A stretch of DNA of 64,000 bases from Alphaproteobacteria bacterium (GCA_024280375.1 JAJRQF010000088.1:54046-118045), one strand, 5' to 3'. Counted from the first letter of the stretch, positions 43,842 to 52,616 are shown. Translations and numbers: made by a program. Notes: a model not told the origin generated them from the letters alone.

Positions 43842-43867
43842 ATTACCCAAATAATAACGAGGGTAAT
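43842..43867. promoter_or_regulatory. Inverted repeat between divergent betB and OmpA-type genes
   Basis: ATTACCC (43842-43848) and GGGTAAT (43861-43867) are perfectly complementary with a 12-base spacer in the 151-base divergent intergenic region. The layout is that of an operator for a dimeric regulator; no regulator gene lies next to it. Confidence 0.4.
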
Positions 43868-43960
43868 AACAAAGGCTTGATAGCGTTGTCACAGTATTAA
43901 CAAATTATTGGCCATAAACCGCTTTAATGACGAAAATCCCTGTCGCAAAGAGTTTATAAA

Positions 43961-44632
43961 ATGAATAAAATCTCCCTGACTGCCAGCGCCATTGCGCTAT
44001 CATTTACCGTTACAGCCTGCACAACTGACCCTTATACCGGTGAGCGGCAGGTTTCAAAAACCGTAATTGGTGCCAGCGCTGGTGCTGCACTTGGCGCACT
44101 TGGTGGCCTGATTGTTGGTAATTCTACCAATGCCAACAAGCGAAATGCAATTTTAATCGGTGCGGGCATCGGCGCGTTGGCCGGTGGCAGTATCGGGGTT
44201 TATATGGATAAGCAGGAATCGAGATTGCGCGAGCAGCTCCGTGGTTCCGGCGTCAGCGTTACCCGAAATGGCGATATCATCAGGCTCAATATGCCGAGCA
44301 ATATTACTTTTGCCACTGGTCAAAGCGGCATTAAGGCTGAATTCTACAATGTGCTAAATTCAGTATCGCTTGTGCTGAAAGAATATAACCGCACCATCGT
44401 CAATGTGTTTGGCCATACGGACAGTGACGGCGGTGATGGCTATAATCAGGACTTGTCTGAGCGCCGGGCGGTATCTGTTGCTCAATTCCTGATTGATCAG
44501 GGCACTGATTCCAGACGTTATTATGTGGTTGGGTTTGGCGAAACCCGTCCGGTTGCGAGCAATGCTTCAGCTGGCGGAAAAGCCGCTAACCGCCGGGTGG
44601 AGATTGAAATCTCTCCACTGACCGATGGGTGA
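43961..44632 (+). CDS. OmpA-family lipoprotein with glycine-zipper segment
   Basis: The 223-residue protein has a lipoprotein signal peptide with a lipobox-like TVTAC, then a glycine-zipper region (GASAGAALGALGGLIVG and GAGIGALAGGSIG) that may insert into a membrane. A C-terminal OmpA domain follows (about residues 110-218), with the peptidoglycan-binding pattern NVFGHTDSDGGDGYNQDLSERRAVSVAQFL and NRRVEI. It would tether the outer membrane to peptidoglycan, like YiaD. The nearby divergent betB hints at a shared osmotic response, which is inference. Confidence 0.9.
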   Translation: MNKISLTASAIALSFTVTACTTDPYTGERQVSKTVIGASAGAALGALGGLIVGNSTNANKRNAILIGAGIGALAGGSIGVYMDKQESRLREQLRGSGVSVTRNGDIIRLNMPSNITFATGQSGIKAEFYNVLNSVSLVLKEYNRTIVNVFGHTDSDGGDGYNQDLSERRAVSVAQFLIDQGTDSRRYYVVGFGETRPVASNASAGGKAANRRVEIEISPLTDG

Positions 44633-44759
44633 TCCTTGTGTAATTTACGGGGGCAAATAACGGGGGCTTCAATCCTGCGTGATGGAGCCAGAACGGGTTT
44701 GGCTGATGCGGTGAAACGTGTCAGTCTCGCGTTAATATGTCTCAATCGCAGGAACGATT

Positions 44760-45320
44760 ATGTCTAAAATTACACCGCTTATTCCCCGGCAGCCTGTCCC
44801 CGATATCTCGCTTGTCACCACCAACGGCGAGGCGTGGAAACTCTCGGCCCAGAGCCCTGAAAACTTTACCATGCTTGTTGTCTACCGGGGGCTGCATTGC
44901 CCAATCTGCCGGGCATATCTTGCAGATTTACAGCGCCATCTTGGCGAATTTTCAGATTACGGGGTCGATGTAATGGTGACCTCAACCGATAGTGAAGATC
45001 GGGTCCGCCAAGCCCAGAAGGACTGGAAACTTGAAGCCGTGACAATGGCGCATGGTTTTAGCCTGGAAGATGCACGATCATTGGGGCTTTATATTTCGTC
45101 CAGTAACGGGGTTACATCTACCGGGGTGGAAGAGCCTGCCTTGTTCGGCGAGCCGGGGCTGTTTCTCATTCGCCCGGATGGCACGCTCTATTTTGGCACC
45201 GTTCAAACCATGCCATTCGCGCGGCCACATTTTTCAGATATTGCCAAGGCGGTTGGGTTTGTCCTTTCAAAGGACTATCCGGCCCGTGGCGAAATCGTCG
45301 ATCATAAGGCAGGCAAATAG
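44760..45320 (+). CDS. Peroxiredoxin-like (AhpC/TSA-fold) protein
   Basis: The 186-residue protein has a thioredoxin-type fold with VVYRGLHCPICRAYL near residue 43. The CPIC motif replaces the usual peroxiredoxin TxxC and suggests a reductase- or AhpC-like activity. The rest (GVDVMVTSTDSEDRV, LFLIRPDGTLYFGTVQTMPFARP) agrees with the 'peroxiredoxin-like' family of unknown precise substrate. It has no signal peptide. It is convergent with the diheme cytochrome gene, only seven bases away. Confidence 0.85.
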   Translation: MSKITPLIPRQPVPDISLVTTNGEAWKLSAQSPENFTMLVVYRGLHCPICRAYLADLQRHLGEFSDYGVDVMVTSTDSEDRVRQAQKDWKLEAVTMAHGFSLEDARSLGLYISSSNGVTSTGVEEPALFGEPGLFLIRPDGTLYFGTVQTMPFARPHFSDIAKAVGFVLSKDYPARGEIVDHKAGK

Positions 45321-45327
45321 CTTGGCG

Positions 45328-46254
45328 TTAGTCGTCACTCTCAACAGCTGGAATGGCCTTTAAATAGGCTGCAATGGCTTGTCGATCTGAGACTTTCAAC
45401 ATGGCGAGGTTTTGACGAACCTCAGCCATTGCTGTCGTGGGCGAGCCTGATGGTGCATGGCCTGTTGCCGGTTTTAGAGAGGCAATAATTTCCTCGATTG
45501 ACCAGCCGCCAATGCCACTCTCACCTGGGGTGATATTGGGAATGGTCTTGTCACCACTTTCATCCACACCGCCACCGAGCCACTTATTGTAGTTAAAGCC
45601 ACCAATTTTATTGCGTGGTGTGTGGCATTCTCCGCAATGGCCCGGGCCTTCGACCAGATATTGACCGCGGTCGACTTCGGGCGAGGGGCTGTTGAACCTG
45701 ACGACTTTGCCGCGCTTTAAATATAAGCGGTTCCAAAGTCCGATTGCCTTGCGAGATTTTATCAGGCCGAAAATTTTGTGATCGCCGGGCTTGTTTGCGA
45801 CCACAGGCAGGGATTTGAGGAAGGCCCAAAGATCGCTCACATCATTGCGGGTCATTCGGGCATAGGATGTGTATGGAAATGAGGGGTAATAATGGGAGCC
45901 ATCGGGCGCTACCCCCTTAAGTAGCGCGTTGGAAAAGTCAGAATTGCTCCATGTGCCAATGCCGGTTGCCTTATCGGGCGAAATATTCGGTACGGTAAAT
46001 ATACCAAATTGAGTTTCTAGCTTTAAGCCACCTCCCAAGCGCAATCTTCCAGCCTTACCGGAACCCGGTGCCGCATGGCAGGATGAACAGCCTCCAGCCC
46101 AAAATACTTGCTGGCCGTTGGCAAGGTCTATATTTGACGGAAAATTGGTGTCCGGCGTCGCCTGGGGCGTTGTGTCTGAAACGCAGGCAGATAATGCGAG
46201 CAAAACAGGTGTCAAAAGCAAAACGCTTTTAGCGATGTTTCCCGGCTGAATCAT
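45328..46254 (-). CDS. Diheme c-type cytochrome lipoprotein
   Basis: The 308-residue protein has a lipoprotein signal peptide (lipobox LSAC near residue 24). It has two heme motifs, CSSCH (about residue 58) and CGECH (about residue 207), each followed by a class I-type domain with TVPNISPD and TIPNITPG. This two-domain pattern is that of cytochrome subunits of periplasmic dehydrogenases (alcohol or gluconate type), but no flavin or quinoprotein subunit is adjacent. AAGG six bases upstream fixes the ATG at 46254. It follows the beta-barrel gene. Confidence 0.88.
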   Translation of the reverse strand: MIQPGNIAKSVLLLTPVLLALSACVSDTTPQATPDTNFPSNIDLANGQQVFWAGGCSSCHAAPGSGKAGRLRLGGGLKLETQFGIFTVPNISPDKATGIGTWSNSDFSNALLKGVAPDGSHYYPSFPYTSYARMTRNDVSDLWAFLKSLPVVANKPGDHKIFGLIKSRKAIGLWNRLYLKRGKVVRFNSPSPEVDRGQYLVEGPGHCGECHTPRNKIGGFNYNKWLGGGVDESGDKTIPNITPGESGIGGWSIEEIIASLKPATGHAPSGSPTTAMAEVRQNLAMLKVSDRQAIAAYLKAIPAVESDD

Positions 46255-46261
46255 CGGAGCC

Positions 46262-46966
46262 TTAGAATTTATAGGAAACGCCAACAATAAACTGATTGCT
46301 GATAATATCAGTTTCTAGCCAACCGCCATTTTGCAAATCTGCATTGATCTTCACATAGGCGCTTTTGAATTCGGTAAACACCGACCAGTTTTTGTTTATT
46401 TCAGTGCTAACCCCAACAAGTCCCAGGATCGCCGGGCCACCAAATTGATATTCAAAGGTTTTGGATGTTATTGCAGTGTTGGCAACTTCCACATGGGGGG
46501 TGGTGAAACCTGCTCCGATGCCAAGATAGGGAGTGAAGCGAGATGAATTTTTAAAGCGGTATTGAAGATTGAGCGTGTAAATATTTATACCATCAGTAAA
46601 TTCCAGTTTTTCGAAACCTGCAGGTAGCGGATTTGCCGCGACTTTTGAATGTGAGTTATCCAGTGCGATGCCCCAGCCGGGATAGGATTCAAGCCACCAG
46701 GTGGCGCGCAGGCCAAAATAGGGCGGCATTACGAAGGGTTCGCCATCCCATTTAACTGTTGTTGATTGACGCCCGGCACCAAGATTGAAATCGTAATCAA
46801 CCACCGAGTGGGGTGAGGTGTTTACGCCACTATAAAATGATAGCTCCAACTCTGCGCGAGAAGGGTTTGTCAGGACCGAGGTTCCAAGGCCCGTCGATAT
46901 CAACAGGGCTAAACCAACGGCGGTTAATATGTTTTTTGGGGAGCAGCGTTTATTCATCAGAACCAT
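46262..46966 (-). CDS. Outer-membrane beta-barrel protein
   Basis: The roughly 234-residue protein has a signal peptide (LTAVGLALLISTGLGTSVLT). It ends with alternating beta-strands and the terminal aromatic FIVGVSYKF expected of outer-membrane proteins. Strand patterns such as YGLRATWWL-type and IYTLNLQYRFK and the GIGAGF turn recall OmpW/PagP-sized eight-strand barrels. The function is unknown. Starts at 46966 and 46957 are both possible. It lies seven bases before the cytochrome gene and so probably shares its message. Confidence 0.75.
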   Translation of the reverse strand: MVLMNKRCSPKNILTAVGLALLISTGLGTSVLTNPSRAELELSFYSGVNTSPHSVVDYDFNLGAGRQSTTVKWDGEPFVMPPYFGLRATWWLESYPGWGIALDNSHSKVAANPLPAGFEKLEFTDGINIYTLNLQYRFKNSSRFTPYLGIGAGFTTPHVEVANTAITSKTFEYQFGGPAILGLVGVSTEINKNWSVFTEFKSAYVKINADLQNGGWLETDIISNQFIVGVSYKF

Positions 46967-47098
46967 GTTTCCATTACTCAATATACTGGAGAATCAACTC
47001 AAGTATGAGGAATATCAAAATCGCATGTATTGATATCGATCAAATGCGAGGTAAATCGCGCGTGCAATTTAAACATAATCGGAGATTGAAAAGGAAAA

Positions 47099-47173
47099 TG
47101 GCTCCCCGGGCAAGATTCGAACTTGCGACCGATCGGTTAACAGCCGATTGCTCTACCACTGAGCTACCGAGGA
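47099..47173 (-). tRNA. tRNA-Asn (GTT anticodon)
   Basis: Read on the minus strand, a 75-base cloverleaf runs from TCCTCGG to the encoded CCA. The acceptor stem TCCTCGG pairs with CCGGGGA, the D-loop is AGCTCAGTGGTAGAGC, the anticodon stem CGGCTGTTAACCG gives anticodon GTT, and the TTCGAATC T-loop is present. Confidence 0.97.
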
Positions 47174-47318
47174 ACATTAGGTAAATTGGCTTTGCCAAAT
47201 CACCAAAGGCCTCATAGCAAGAGAATGGCAGAAATCGCAAGCGAAAAGATAAAATTTTTTTATTGTGTCGGACCCGTTTACTGTGATGCTCTAATTTCAA
47301 TGTCCCTGCATCCGGCTA

Positions 47319-47585
47319 ATGGCGAATTTGATGGCAAAAAATAGCAAACCGCGGCAAATCAAGATCGCTGGTCGGGTTTTCCCATTGCCCGGGTCTGCAT
47401 TTTTACGGATACTGCTCGGTATATTATTGATAATAGGCGGTATTTTGGGTTTCTTACCGGTTCTTGGCTTTTGGATGGTGCCTTTGGGGTTAATGGTTTT
47501 ATCTGTAGATTTTGCGCCCGTGCGCCGATTTCGTCGCAACATGGAAATAAGAATATTGCGCTGGTGGCGGACCAAATTTGGCTAA
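47319..47585 (+). CDS. Small membrane protein, PGPGW-like
   Basis: The 88-residue protein has a basic N-terminus (AKNSKPRQIKIAGRVFPLPG), two hydrophobic stretches (FLRILLGILLIIGGILGFLPVLG and FWMVPLGLMVLSVDF) and a strongly basic C-terminus (RRFRRNMEIRILRWWRTKFG). This matches small inner-membrane proteins conserved in Rhizobiales, resembling the PGPGW family. Its function is unknown. A second in-frame ATG lies at 47331. It sits between the two tRNA genes. Confidence 0.65.
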   Translation: MANLMAKNSKPRQIKIAGRVFPLPGSAFLRILLGILLIIGGILGFLPVLGFWMVPLGLMVLSVDFAPVRRFRRNMEIRILRWWRTKFG

Positions 47586-47715
47586 TCGAGGTTTTCTGAT
47601 GATCGAGTGCCGCCAAACCGGCCGCAATTTCAAAAATATTTTTCAATAATTCACAAACCAGCTTGCCGATAAGCAAACCCTCTGTTAAGCGAATGCCGCT
47701 AACACCAGCAGCGAG

Positions 47716-47789
47716 GGCCTCGTGGCGGAGTGGTGACGCAGAGGACTGCAAATCCTCGCACCCCGGTTCGATTCCGGGCGAGGCCTCCA
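47716..47789 (+). tRNA. tRNA-Cys (GCA anticodon)
   Basis: A 74-base cloverleaf begins GGCCTCG and ends CGAGGCC-T-CCA, with a perfect acceptor stem. The anticodon loop ACTGCAAAT gives anticodon GCA, and the TTCGATTC T-loop and encoded CCA are present. Confidence 0.97.
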
Positions 47790-47875
47790 ATCTGTTATAG
47801 GTGAAACAGAACGATTGTTGGCCCGATGTCGAGATTGTCTTGATTTTGACAGGGGGCAGAACCAATGGAGTGGCT

Positions 47876-48547
47876 ATGATCGATCACGAACAGGCACGCA
47901 CCGTTATGGTTGACTGCCAGATACGCCCAAACGATGTTACCAGCTTTTCGGTATTGGAAGTTTTTGGATCCGTACCGAGGGAAGAGTTCGTTCCCGCACG
48001 AAACCGCGATCTTGCCTATGTCGATGAAGATATTGCGGTTCATGTGGATACGGTAGATGCCTATAAGCGCTATTTGATGGAACCAATGTCAATGGCGCGA
48101 CTGGTGCAGTTGGCGGATATCCATAAGGATGATATCGTGCTTGATGTGGGTTGTGGAACCGGGTATTCGACCGCGATATTATCTCTGCTTTGTAGTTCTG
48201 TCGTTGCGGTGGAATGTGATGAGACGCTGGCAGAACAGGCAACTGAAAATCTGACATCGCTGAATTACGATAATGCAGTTGTTGTTACAGGTGCGCTGGA
48301 AGCGGGCTATCCAAGTGAAGGCCCCTATGATGTTATATTCGTTGGTGGTGCGGTTGATGCTGTCTCAAAACCATTGCTCGACCAGTTGAGAGATGGCGGC
48401 AGGCTGGTGGTTGTAGAAGGGCGTGGAAACAGCGCATCTGCTTGTATTTATACAAATACCAATGGGGTTGTTGGGAGCCGTAGTGTTTTCAATTGCGCTG
48501 TAAAGCCGTTGCCAGGATTTGAGCTTGCCGAAACCTTCGTGTTTTAG
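47876..48547 (+). CDS. pcm: Protein-L-isoaspartate O-methyltransferase family protein
   Basis: The 223-residue protein has the PCMT-type N-terminus (MVDCQIRPNDVTSFSVLEVFGSVPREEFVP) and SAM-binding motif DVGCGTGYSTAILS near residue 84. It repairs isoaspartyl residues, or is a paralogue of that enzyme. The C-terminal part is divergent, as often in the Rhizobiales gene next to tolC, so the true activity should be treated as probable. GGAG five bases upstream fixes the ATG at 47876. Confidence 0.85.
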   Translation: MIDHEQARTVMVDCQIRPNDVTSFSVLEVFGSVPREEFVPARNRDLAYVDEDIAVHVDTVDAYKRYLMEPMSMARLVQLADIHKDDIVLDVGCGTGYSTAILSLLCSSVVAVECDETLAEQATENLTSLNYDNAVVVTGALEAGYPSEGPYDVIFVGGAVDAVSKPLLDQLRDGGRLVVVEGRGNSASACIYTNTNGVVGSRSVFNCAVKPLPGFELAETFVF

Positions 48548-49022
48548 GCCTGAAAATTACCGCAAAATGAAATTGTTGTAAATTTACATCGCGTAATGAT
48601 TGTTTTTTAAGCCTGATTGTTTTGCCTTTTATTGCGGTAATTAATCTTTTATAATTGTTTGTGCTTGGCAATTTTTGGATTGATGATTCGGCTCGTCTTG
48701 TTCGTGCGGCAATTTGTTCTAGTTTTTGTTTGCTGAAACCCGACTAATTTGCCTGAATTGAATTCACATTGTTCATCTAAAGGACAATTGTAAAAAACTG
48801 TAAAGTCTGTGCAAAGAGGATATTCAACTGGTTATAAGGGATATTGCATGTTGAAATATCTTTAACTCGGTTGAAAATGGGGTGAAACTGGTTGTTTGAA
48901 CACCTTGAAAATATTTGCGATAATTTAACCACGTTTGGCTTTCGCTCAAATTGTCCCTGTTACGTTAACTGTAAATGCTGAAGAAAATGCTACTGCTAAA
49001 TGAACAAAAATTGGAGTTTGTT
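48548..49022. other. 475-base AT-rich intergenic region upstream of tolC
   Basis: No gene is supported here on either strand. The region is AT-rich and contains a perfect 12-bp palindrome TGTAAATTTACA at 48577-48588. It likely holds the tolC promoter and its control sites; no unambiguous -35/-10 pair was identified. Confidence 0.5.
48577..48588. promoter_or_regulatory. 12-bp perfect palindrome upstream of tolC
   Basis: TGTAAATTTACA is a perfect inverted repeat. A near copy, TGTAAATTTGCA, occurs at 50496-50507 in the next intergenic region, upstream of the PopZ-like gene. The pair suggests a shared binding protein; the identity is not known. Confidence 0.4.
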
Positions 49023-50420
49023 GTGTCTGGTTCAGTGAGTTTCCTGCGTCGAAATGTGCTTTTGTCTGTAGCTGCGGCGGGCGTTTTAATGGGTGTGGCC
49101 GTTAGTGACGCCAGTGCAGAGACTATCTTTGGCGCTATGGCGTCTGCCTATTCGTCAAATCCGACTTTGAATGCACAGCGGGCGGCAACGCGTGTTGCTG
49201 ATGAAAACCTTCCGCTTGCAAAATCCGGGTATCGGCCCAGAATCAATGCAACGGCTGATATTGGCGCATCTCGCTCGGTAAGTTCCGGGCCGACATTTGG
49301 TACATCCAAGTCGACCTTGCATCCAGGCGGATTTGGCGTGACAATTTCGCAAGACCTGTTTCGTGGCTTTAGAACCGTGAATTCGGTTAAAGCGGCAGAG
49401 TCCGGCATCAGGGCTAGCCGTGAGACACTGCGCAACACCGAGCAAAATGTTTTATTTGATGCGGCGAGCGCTTATTTCGATGTAATCCTTGCGCGCCAAA
49501 TTGTTGACATTCGCAAACGCAATCTTGCCTTTTTAAATGAACAATCAAGAGCCTCCCAATCCAGATTGGAAGTGGGAGAGGGCACAAGAACTGATGTGGC
49601 GCAATCTAATGCCAGACGTGCGCTTGCCCGTTCTCAATTAAGTGCTGCTGTGGCGCAGGTTAAATCCAGTTCTGCGGTATTTCAGCAGGTGGTTGGTCAT
49701 GCGCCGGGGAACTTAAAAATGCCTGGCTCGATTGCGCGGCTGTATCCGCGTAGCCTCAACAGCGCATTTTCCGTCGCGTTTTCTGAACATCCGGCATTGA
49801 AAGCAACAGCACATCTTGTCGATGCGGCTGAGTTTAATGTCAAAGTCAGTGAAGGTGCATTGCTTCCAACTTTTAGTCTGGAAGGTAGTGCCAATCGCCG
49901 GTTCAACCCAACTTCAACAGTTGATCGTTCCAATTCGGCTTCAATTACCGCAAGGCTGGTTGTGCCGATTTATCAAGGTGGCGCATCGACTGCGGCTATC
50001 CGGCAAAACAAGGAAACCTTGGGGCAGCGCCGCATTGAAGTTGATATTTCGCGCAATCAAGTTCGGGCGGCGGTTGTTTCTGCCTGGTCGCAAATGCAAG
50101 CTGCCAATGCATCGACTGCTGCAAATAATCAGCAGGTTAGAGCCGCAAAACTGGCGCTTTCCGGGGTTATTGAAGAGCGGAATGTTGGGCAGCGCACAAC
50201 TTTGGACGTATTAAATGCGCAGTCAGATGTTCTTACTGCTCGGGAATCGCTGGTAAATTCGCGTCGTACAGAAATGGTTGCGGGCTTTGCAATATTATCT
50301 GCCATTGGTCGATTGAACCACAAAAGGCTGGGTTTGAAAGTAACGTCCTATAAGCCGAAAGATCATTATCGGGCGGTAAAAGACAAATGGTATGGTTGGC
50401 GCACGCCTGATGGGCGCTGA
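49023..50420 (+). CDS. tolC: TolC-family outer-membrane efflux channel
   Basis: The roughly 465-residue protein has a signal peptide (LLSVAAAGVLMGVAVSDASA). It shows the two-repeat TolC pattern: SAYSSNPTLNAQRAATRVADE, the DLFRGFRTVNSVKAAESG segment, and in the second half LVVPIYQGGASTAAIRQNKE with VGQRTTLDVLNAQSDVL. It forms the exit duct for drug efflux and type I secretion. GGAG at 49013-49016 favours a GTG start at 49023 over an ATG at 48975. The order pcm-tolC-popZ-like-valS is typical of Rhizobiales. Confidence 0.93.
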   Translation: MSGSVSFLRRNVLLSVAAAGVLMGVAVSDASAETIFGAMASAYSSNPTLNAQRAATRVADENLPLAKSGYRPRINATADIGASRSVSSGPTFGTSKSTLHPGGFGVTISQDLFRGFRTVNSVKAAESGIRASRETLRNTEQNVLFDAASAYFDVILARQIVDIRKRNLAFLNEQSRASQSRLEVGEGTRTDVAQSNARRALARSQLSAAVAQVKSSSAVFQQVVGHAPGNLKMPGSIARLYPRSLNSAFSVAFSEHPALKATAHLVDAAEFNVKVSEGALLPTFSLEGSANRRFNPTSTVDRSNSASITARLVVPIYQGGASTAAIRQNKETLGQRRIEVDISRNQVRAAVVSAWSQMQAANASTAANNQQVRAAKLALSGVIEERNVGQRTTLDVLNAQSDVLTARESLVNSRRTEMVAGFAILSAIGRLNHKRLGLKVTSYKPKDHYRAVKDKWYGWRTPDGR

Positions 50421-50685
50421 TTGAAGCGGAGATAATTCTCTCAAATACGCGGTCGTGCGGATTGTTCGAACTTTGTTTCAGAAATTTGCACCAAATGTAA
50501 ATTTGCAAAATCCAGCGTATGGCTGACGGCGATGAATCCAAACTTCAAAAAAGCGATTTTTACTCAATAAGAATGTTGAAAATTCGCTCTGGCGGTTACC
50601 AATATTCCTCGAAGTAGTTTAGTGTGAAAATTGATTCGTTTTGATGAAAAACGATGGTGAATCATGCGGGCTTTGGGAATTTGTT
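50421..50685. other. Intergenic region upstream of the PopZ-like gene
   Basis: About 265 bases with no gene. It contains a direct repeat of AAATTTGCA at 50482-50490 and 50499-50507, the second being part of TGTAAATTTGCA, which resembles the palindrome upstream of tolC. This is likely the promoter/operator region of the PopZ-like gene. Confidence 0.45.
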
Positions 50686-52083
50686 ATGTCGGGAGTGAAG
50701 GCAAGTTTGGCGGGCGCACCTCATAGCGTTGACGCAGTTGGAAAGCCAGCGGCTAATGCTGGGCGCAACGAACCGTCGATAGACGAGATACTTGCCTCGA
50801 TCCGTCAGGTGATTTCCGAGCAGAACCGTCAGGCCGATGAGGCTGCCGCCAAAGCGGCGGCTGAGGTTGCCAATAAACAAGAAAATCCTGACAAGATTGA
50901 ATCTATCATTGGGCCAATGTCTGCAGGGGATATGACAGCAAATTCTGCACCAACGCCGCAGGCTGGTGAATTTAAAGCACCTGAGATTGTTGTGTCAGAC
51001 AATATCCAAACTGCGCCAGCAACCAAAGTGGAGCCAAATGTCGAGGTTGAACTAAAAGCCCAAGTTGAACCAAAAACTCAAATTGAACCAAAAACTCAGG
51101 CCAATGGGATAAAAAACTCTGCTCACCTAACGGAGTTGGAAGAATTAATTCAGTTAATTGGTTCAGCTCCAACCGCGCCGCGTCCTGCAAAAAGCCAGAG
51201 CGTCGGTGTTCCAAAGGAGGCGGTCACGCTTGATTTAGCGACCGGGGCAGGTATTACAGCGCAAGGGACAGGCGTGCATTCTGTTGAAGGCAAAGTCAGC
51301 GGGAAAATTACCGCTGAAGCCGCTCCAACCACAACTGAAAATAATGGCGAAAAACACCCATCCATTTCATTGTACAAAGTGTTCCGCCGCGGTGATAAAT
51401 CACTGAACAAGAAAGCAGCGGTTGTTCTGCCAAAAGAAACCGCAATCCGTCGCGATGCTGTTGAATTGAAGGGCCGGTTACATCCGTCCATTTCACCTAA
51501 ATCTGAGGTTCCTCAGGTTATTAAAGATGCAATGGGGCAAATGTCAGATGATAATTCCGCTGGCAATTTCACTGCAAAGCCTGCCGCTCAACCCGCTATC
51601 GTGATCGACGAACCCGTGGCGGCCAATTCTCACAAATCTGCGCTTGATCGATTGCTGGCCCGTAAGAGCAAGGCAGTGACGAAGCCTGATGAGGACGTCA
51701 AGCGGGCACTTCAACCGCAAAACACATTTGCGCAACCCACTCAAGCTCTTGCTGCTGCAAAAGCCGGCAATGCGGTGAGTGCAGCCGTTTTGGCACCAGT
51801 GCAGCCGAGCCTTGCGCCGAGTGCTAAGACATCTGCCTCGCCCGTTGTTTCAACACCTTCTACTGGCGCGCCGATTTCATCCCGGGAAATCAATACGGCG
51901 GTGATTAATTCAATTGACCGTCTTGCGACATCAATGTTTCAGGATCGCAAAACGGAGATTGATGGCATGATGGCTGGCATGATGCGGCCAATGTTGCAGG
52001 AATGGCTGGAAGACAACCTTTCCTCGCTGGTCGAGCGTATTGTGCGTGAAGAGATCGAGCGGGTTTCGCGCGGCGTGCATTAA
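50686..52083 (+). CDS. PopZ-like polar organizing protein (DUF2497)
   Basis: The 465-residue protein has the two conserved ends of the PopZ/DUF2497 family. The N-terminal helix EPSIDEILASIRQVISEQ (about residues 26-43) is the partner-binding region. The C-terminal helices (MAGMMRPMLQEWLEDNLSSLVERIVREEIERVSRG, about 427-463) drive self-assembly. Between them is a long low-complexity Pro/Ala/Glu/Lys spacer, longer than in Caulobacter PopZ. PopZ forms a polar matrix that anchors ParB and cell-cycle proteins. GGGAA precedes the ATG at 50686. Its place between tolC and valS is conserved in Rhizobiales. Confidence 0.88.
   Translation: MSGVKASLAGAPHSVDAVGKPAANAGRNEPSIDEILASIRQVISEQNRQADEAAAKAAAEVANKQENPDKIESIIGPMSAGDMTANSAPTPQAGEFKAPEIVVSDNIQTAPATKVEPNVEVELKAQVEPKTQIEPKTQANGIKNSAHLTELEELIQLIGSAPTAPRPAKSQSVGVPKEAVTLDLATGAGITAQGTGVHSVEGKVSGKITAEAAPTTTENNGEKHPSISLYKVFRRGDKSLNKKAAVVLPKETAIRRDAVELKGRLHPSISPKSEVPQVIKDAMGQMSDDNSAGNFTAKPAAQPAIVIDEPVAANSHKSALDRLLARKSKAVTKPDEDVKRALQPQNTFAQPTQALAAAKAGNAVSAAVLAPVQPSLAPSAKTSASPVVSTPSTGAPISSREINTAVINSIDRLATSMFQDRKTEIDGMMAGMMRPMLQEWLEDNLSSLVERIVREEIERVSRGVH
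51046..51099 (+). repeat. 18-bp tandem repeat in the PopZ-like spacer
   Basis: Three 18-base units, GTTGAACTAAAAGCCCAA, GTTGAACCAAAAACTCAA and ATTGAACCAAAAACTCAG, follow each other and encode repeated VELKAQ/VEPKTQ/IEPKTQ. The last two differ at only two bases, pointing to recent duplication in the spacer. Confidence 0.8.
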
Positions 52084-52146
52084 TGCATAGGGTGTTGTTG
52101 TTTGTTTGATTATGATATTTGAAAAGCAACTTAAGGGAGGTTTTTC

Positions 52147-52530
52147 GTGTCAAAATCAATTATTAGTGCAATTATTCTAGGAACATCTTTGATATTCTCA
52201 CCTGTTGCATCATCGGCTATGGGGTTGAGCTTTTCATGGGGGCCAACAAAGAAGTGTTTTGATGGGAAATCACCGCCCATGCGGGTTTCCAAGGTTCCAA
52301 AGGGGACCACCAAACTAAAATTCAAGATGGTCGATCTGAATGCGCCGGGCTATTATCACGGCGGTGGAACCGTTAAATATACAGGTTCCGGTAAACTTAA
52401 ATATGGTGCTTTTCGCTATAAGGGGCCATGTCCGCCATCACCGCATATCTATAAATTTACGGTTAAGGCGGTGGATGCGAAAGGCAAAACCCTTGCCAAG
52501 GCAAGTGCTAAGAAACGCTTTTCCAAATAA
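52147..52530 (+). CDS. Small secreted PEBP/YbhB-like protein
   Basis: The 127-residue protein has a signal peptide (to about residue 24) and a short domain. SPPMRVSKVPKGTTKLKFKMVDLNAP and GPCPPSPHIYKFTVKAVDAKG match the start and end of the PEBP (YbhB/YbcL, Raf-kinase-inhibitor-like) fold. The central His-Trp segment of longer PEBPs is missing, with YYHGGGTVKYTG in its place. Its ligand is unknown. GGGAGG six bases ahead makes the GTG at 52147 a firm start. It lies 63 bases after the PopZ-like gene and 86 before valS. Confidence 0.7.
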   Translation: MSKSIISAIILGTSLIFSPVASSAMGLSFSWGPTKKCFDGKSPPMRVSKVPKGTTKLKFKMVDLNAPGYYHGGGTVKYTGSGKLKYGAFRYKGPCPPSPHIYKFTVKAVDAKGKTLAKASAKKRFSK

Positions 52531-52537
52531 TCAATCA

Positions 52538-52555
52538 AGCCTTGTCATCAAGGCT
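52538..52555 (+). terminator. Short hairpin after the PEBP-like gene
   Basis: AGCCTTG and CAAGGCT form a 7-bp stem with a 4-base loop eight bases past the stop codon. No T-run follows, so it is a weak terminator or mRNA end at best. Confidence 0.35.
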
Positions 52556-52616
52556 GTTGACTTCTCAACGGCCTTTGCTATTCCACCGGAAGTGATTTTT
52601 GTCTTTCGGATTGATA

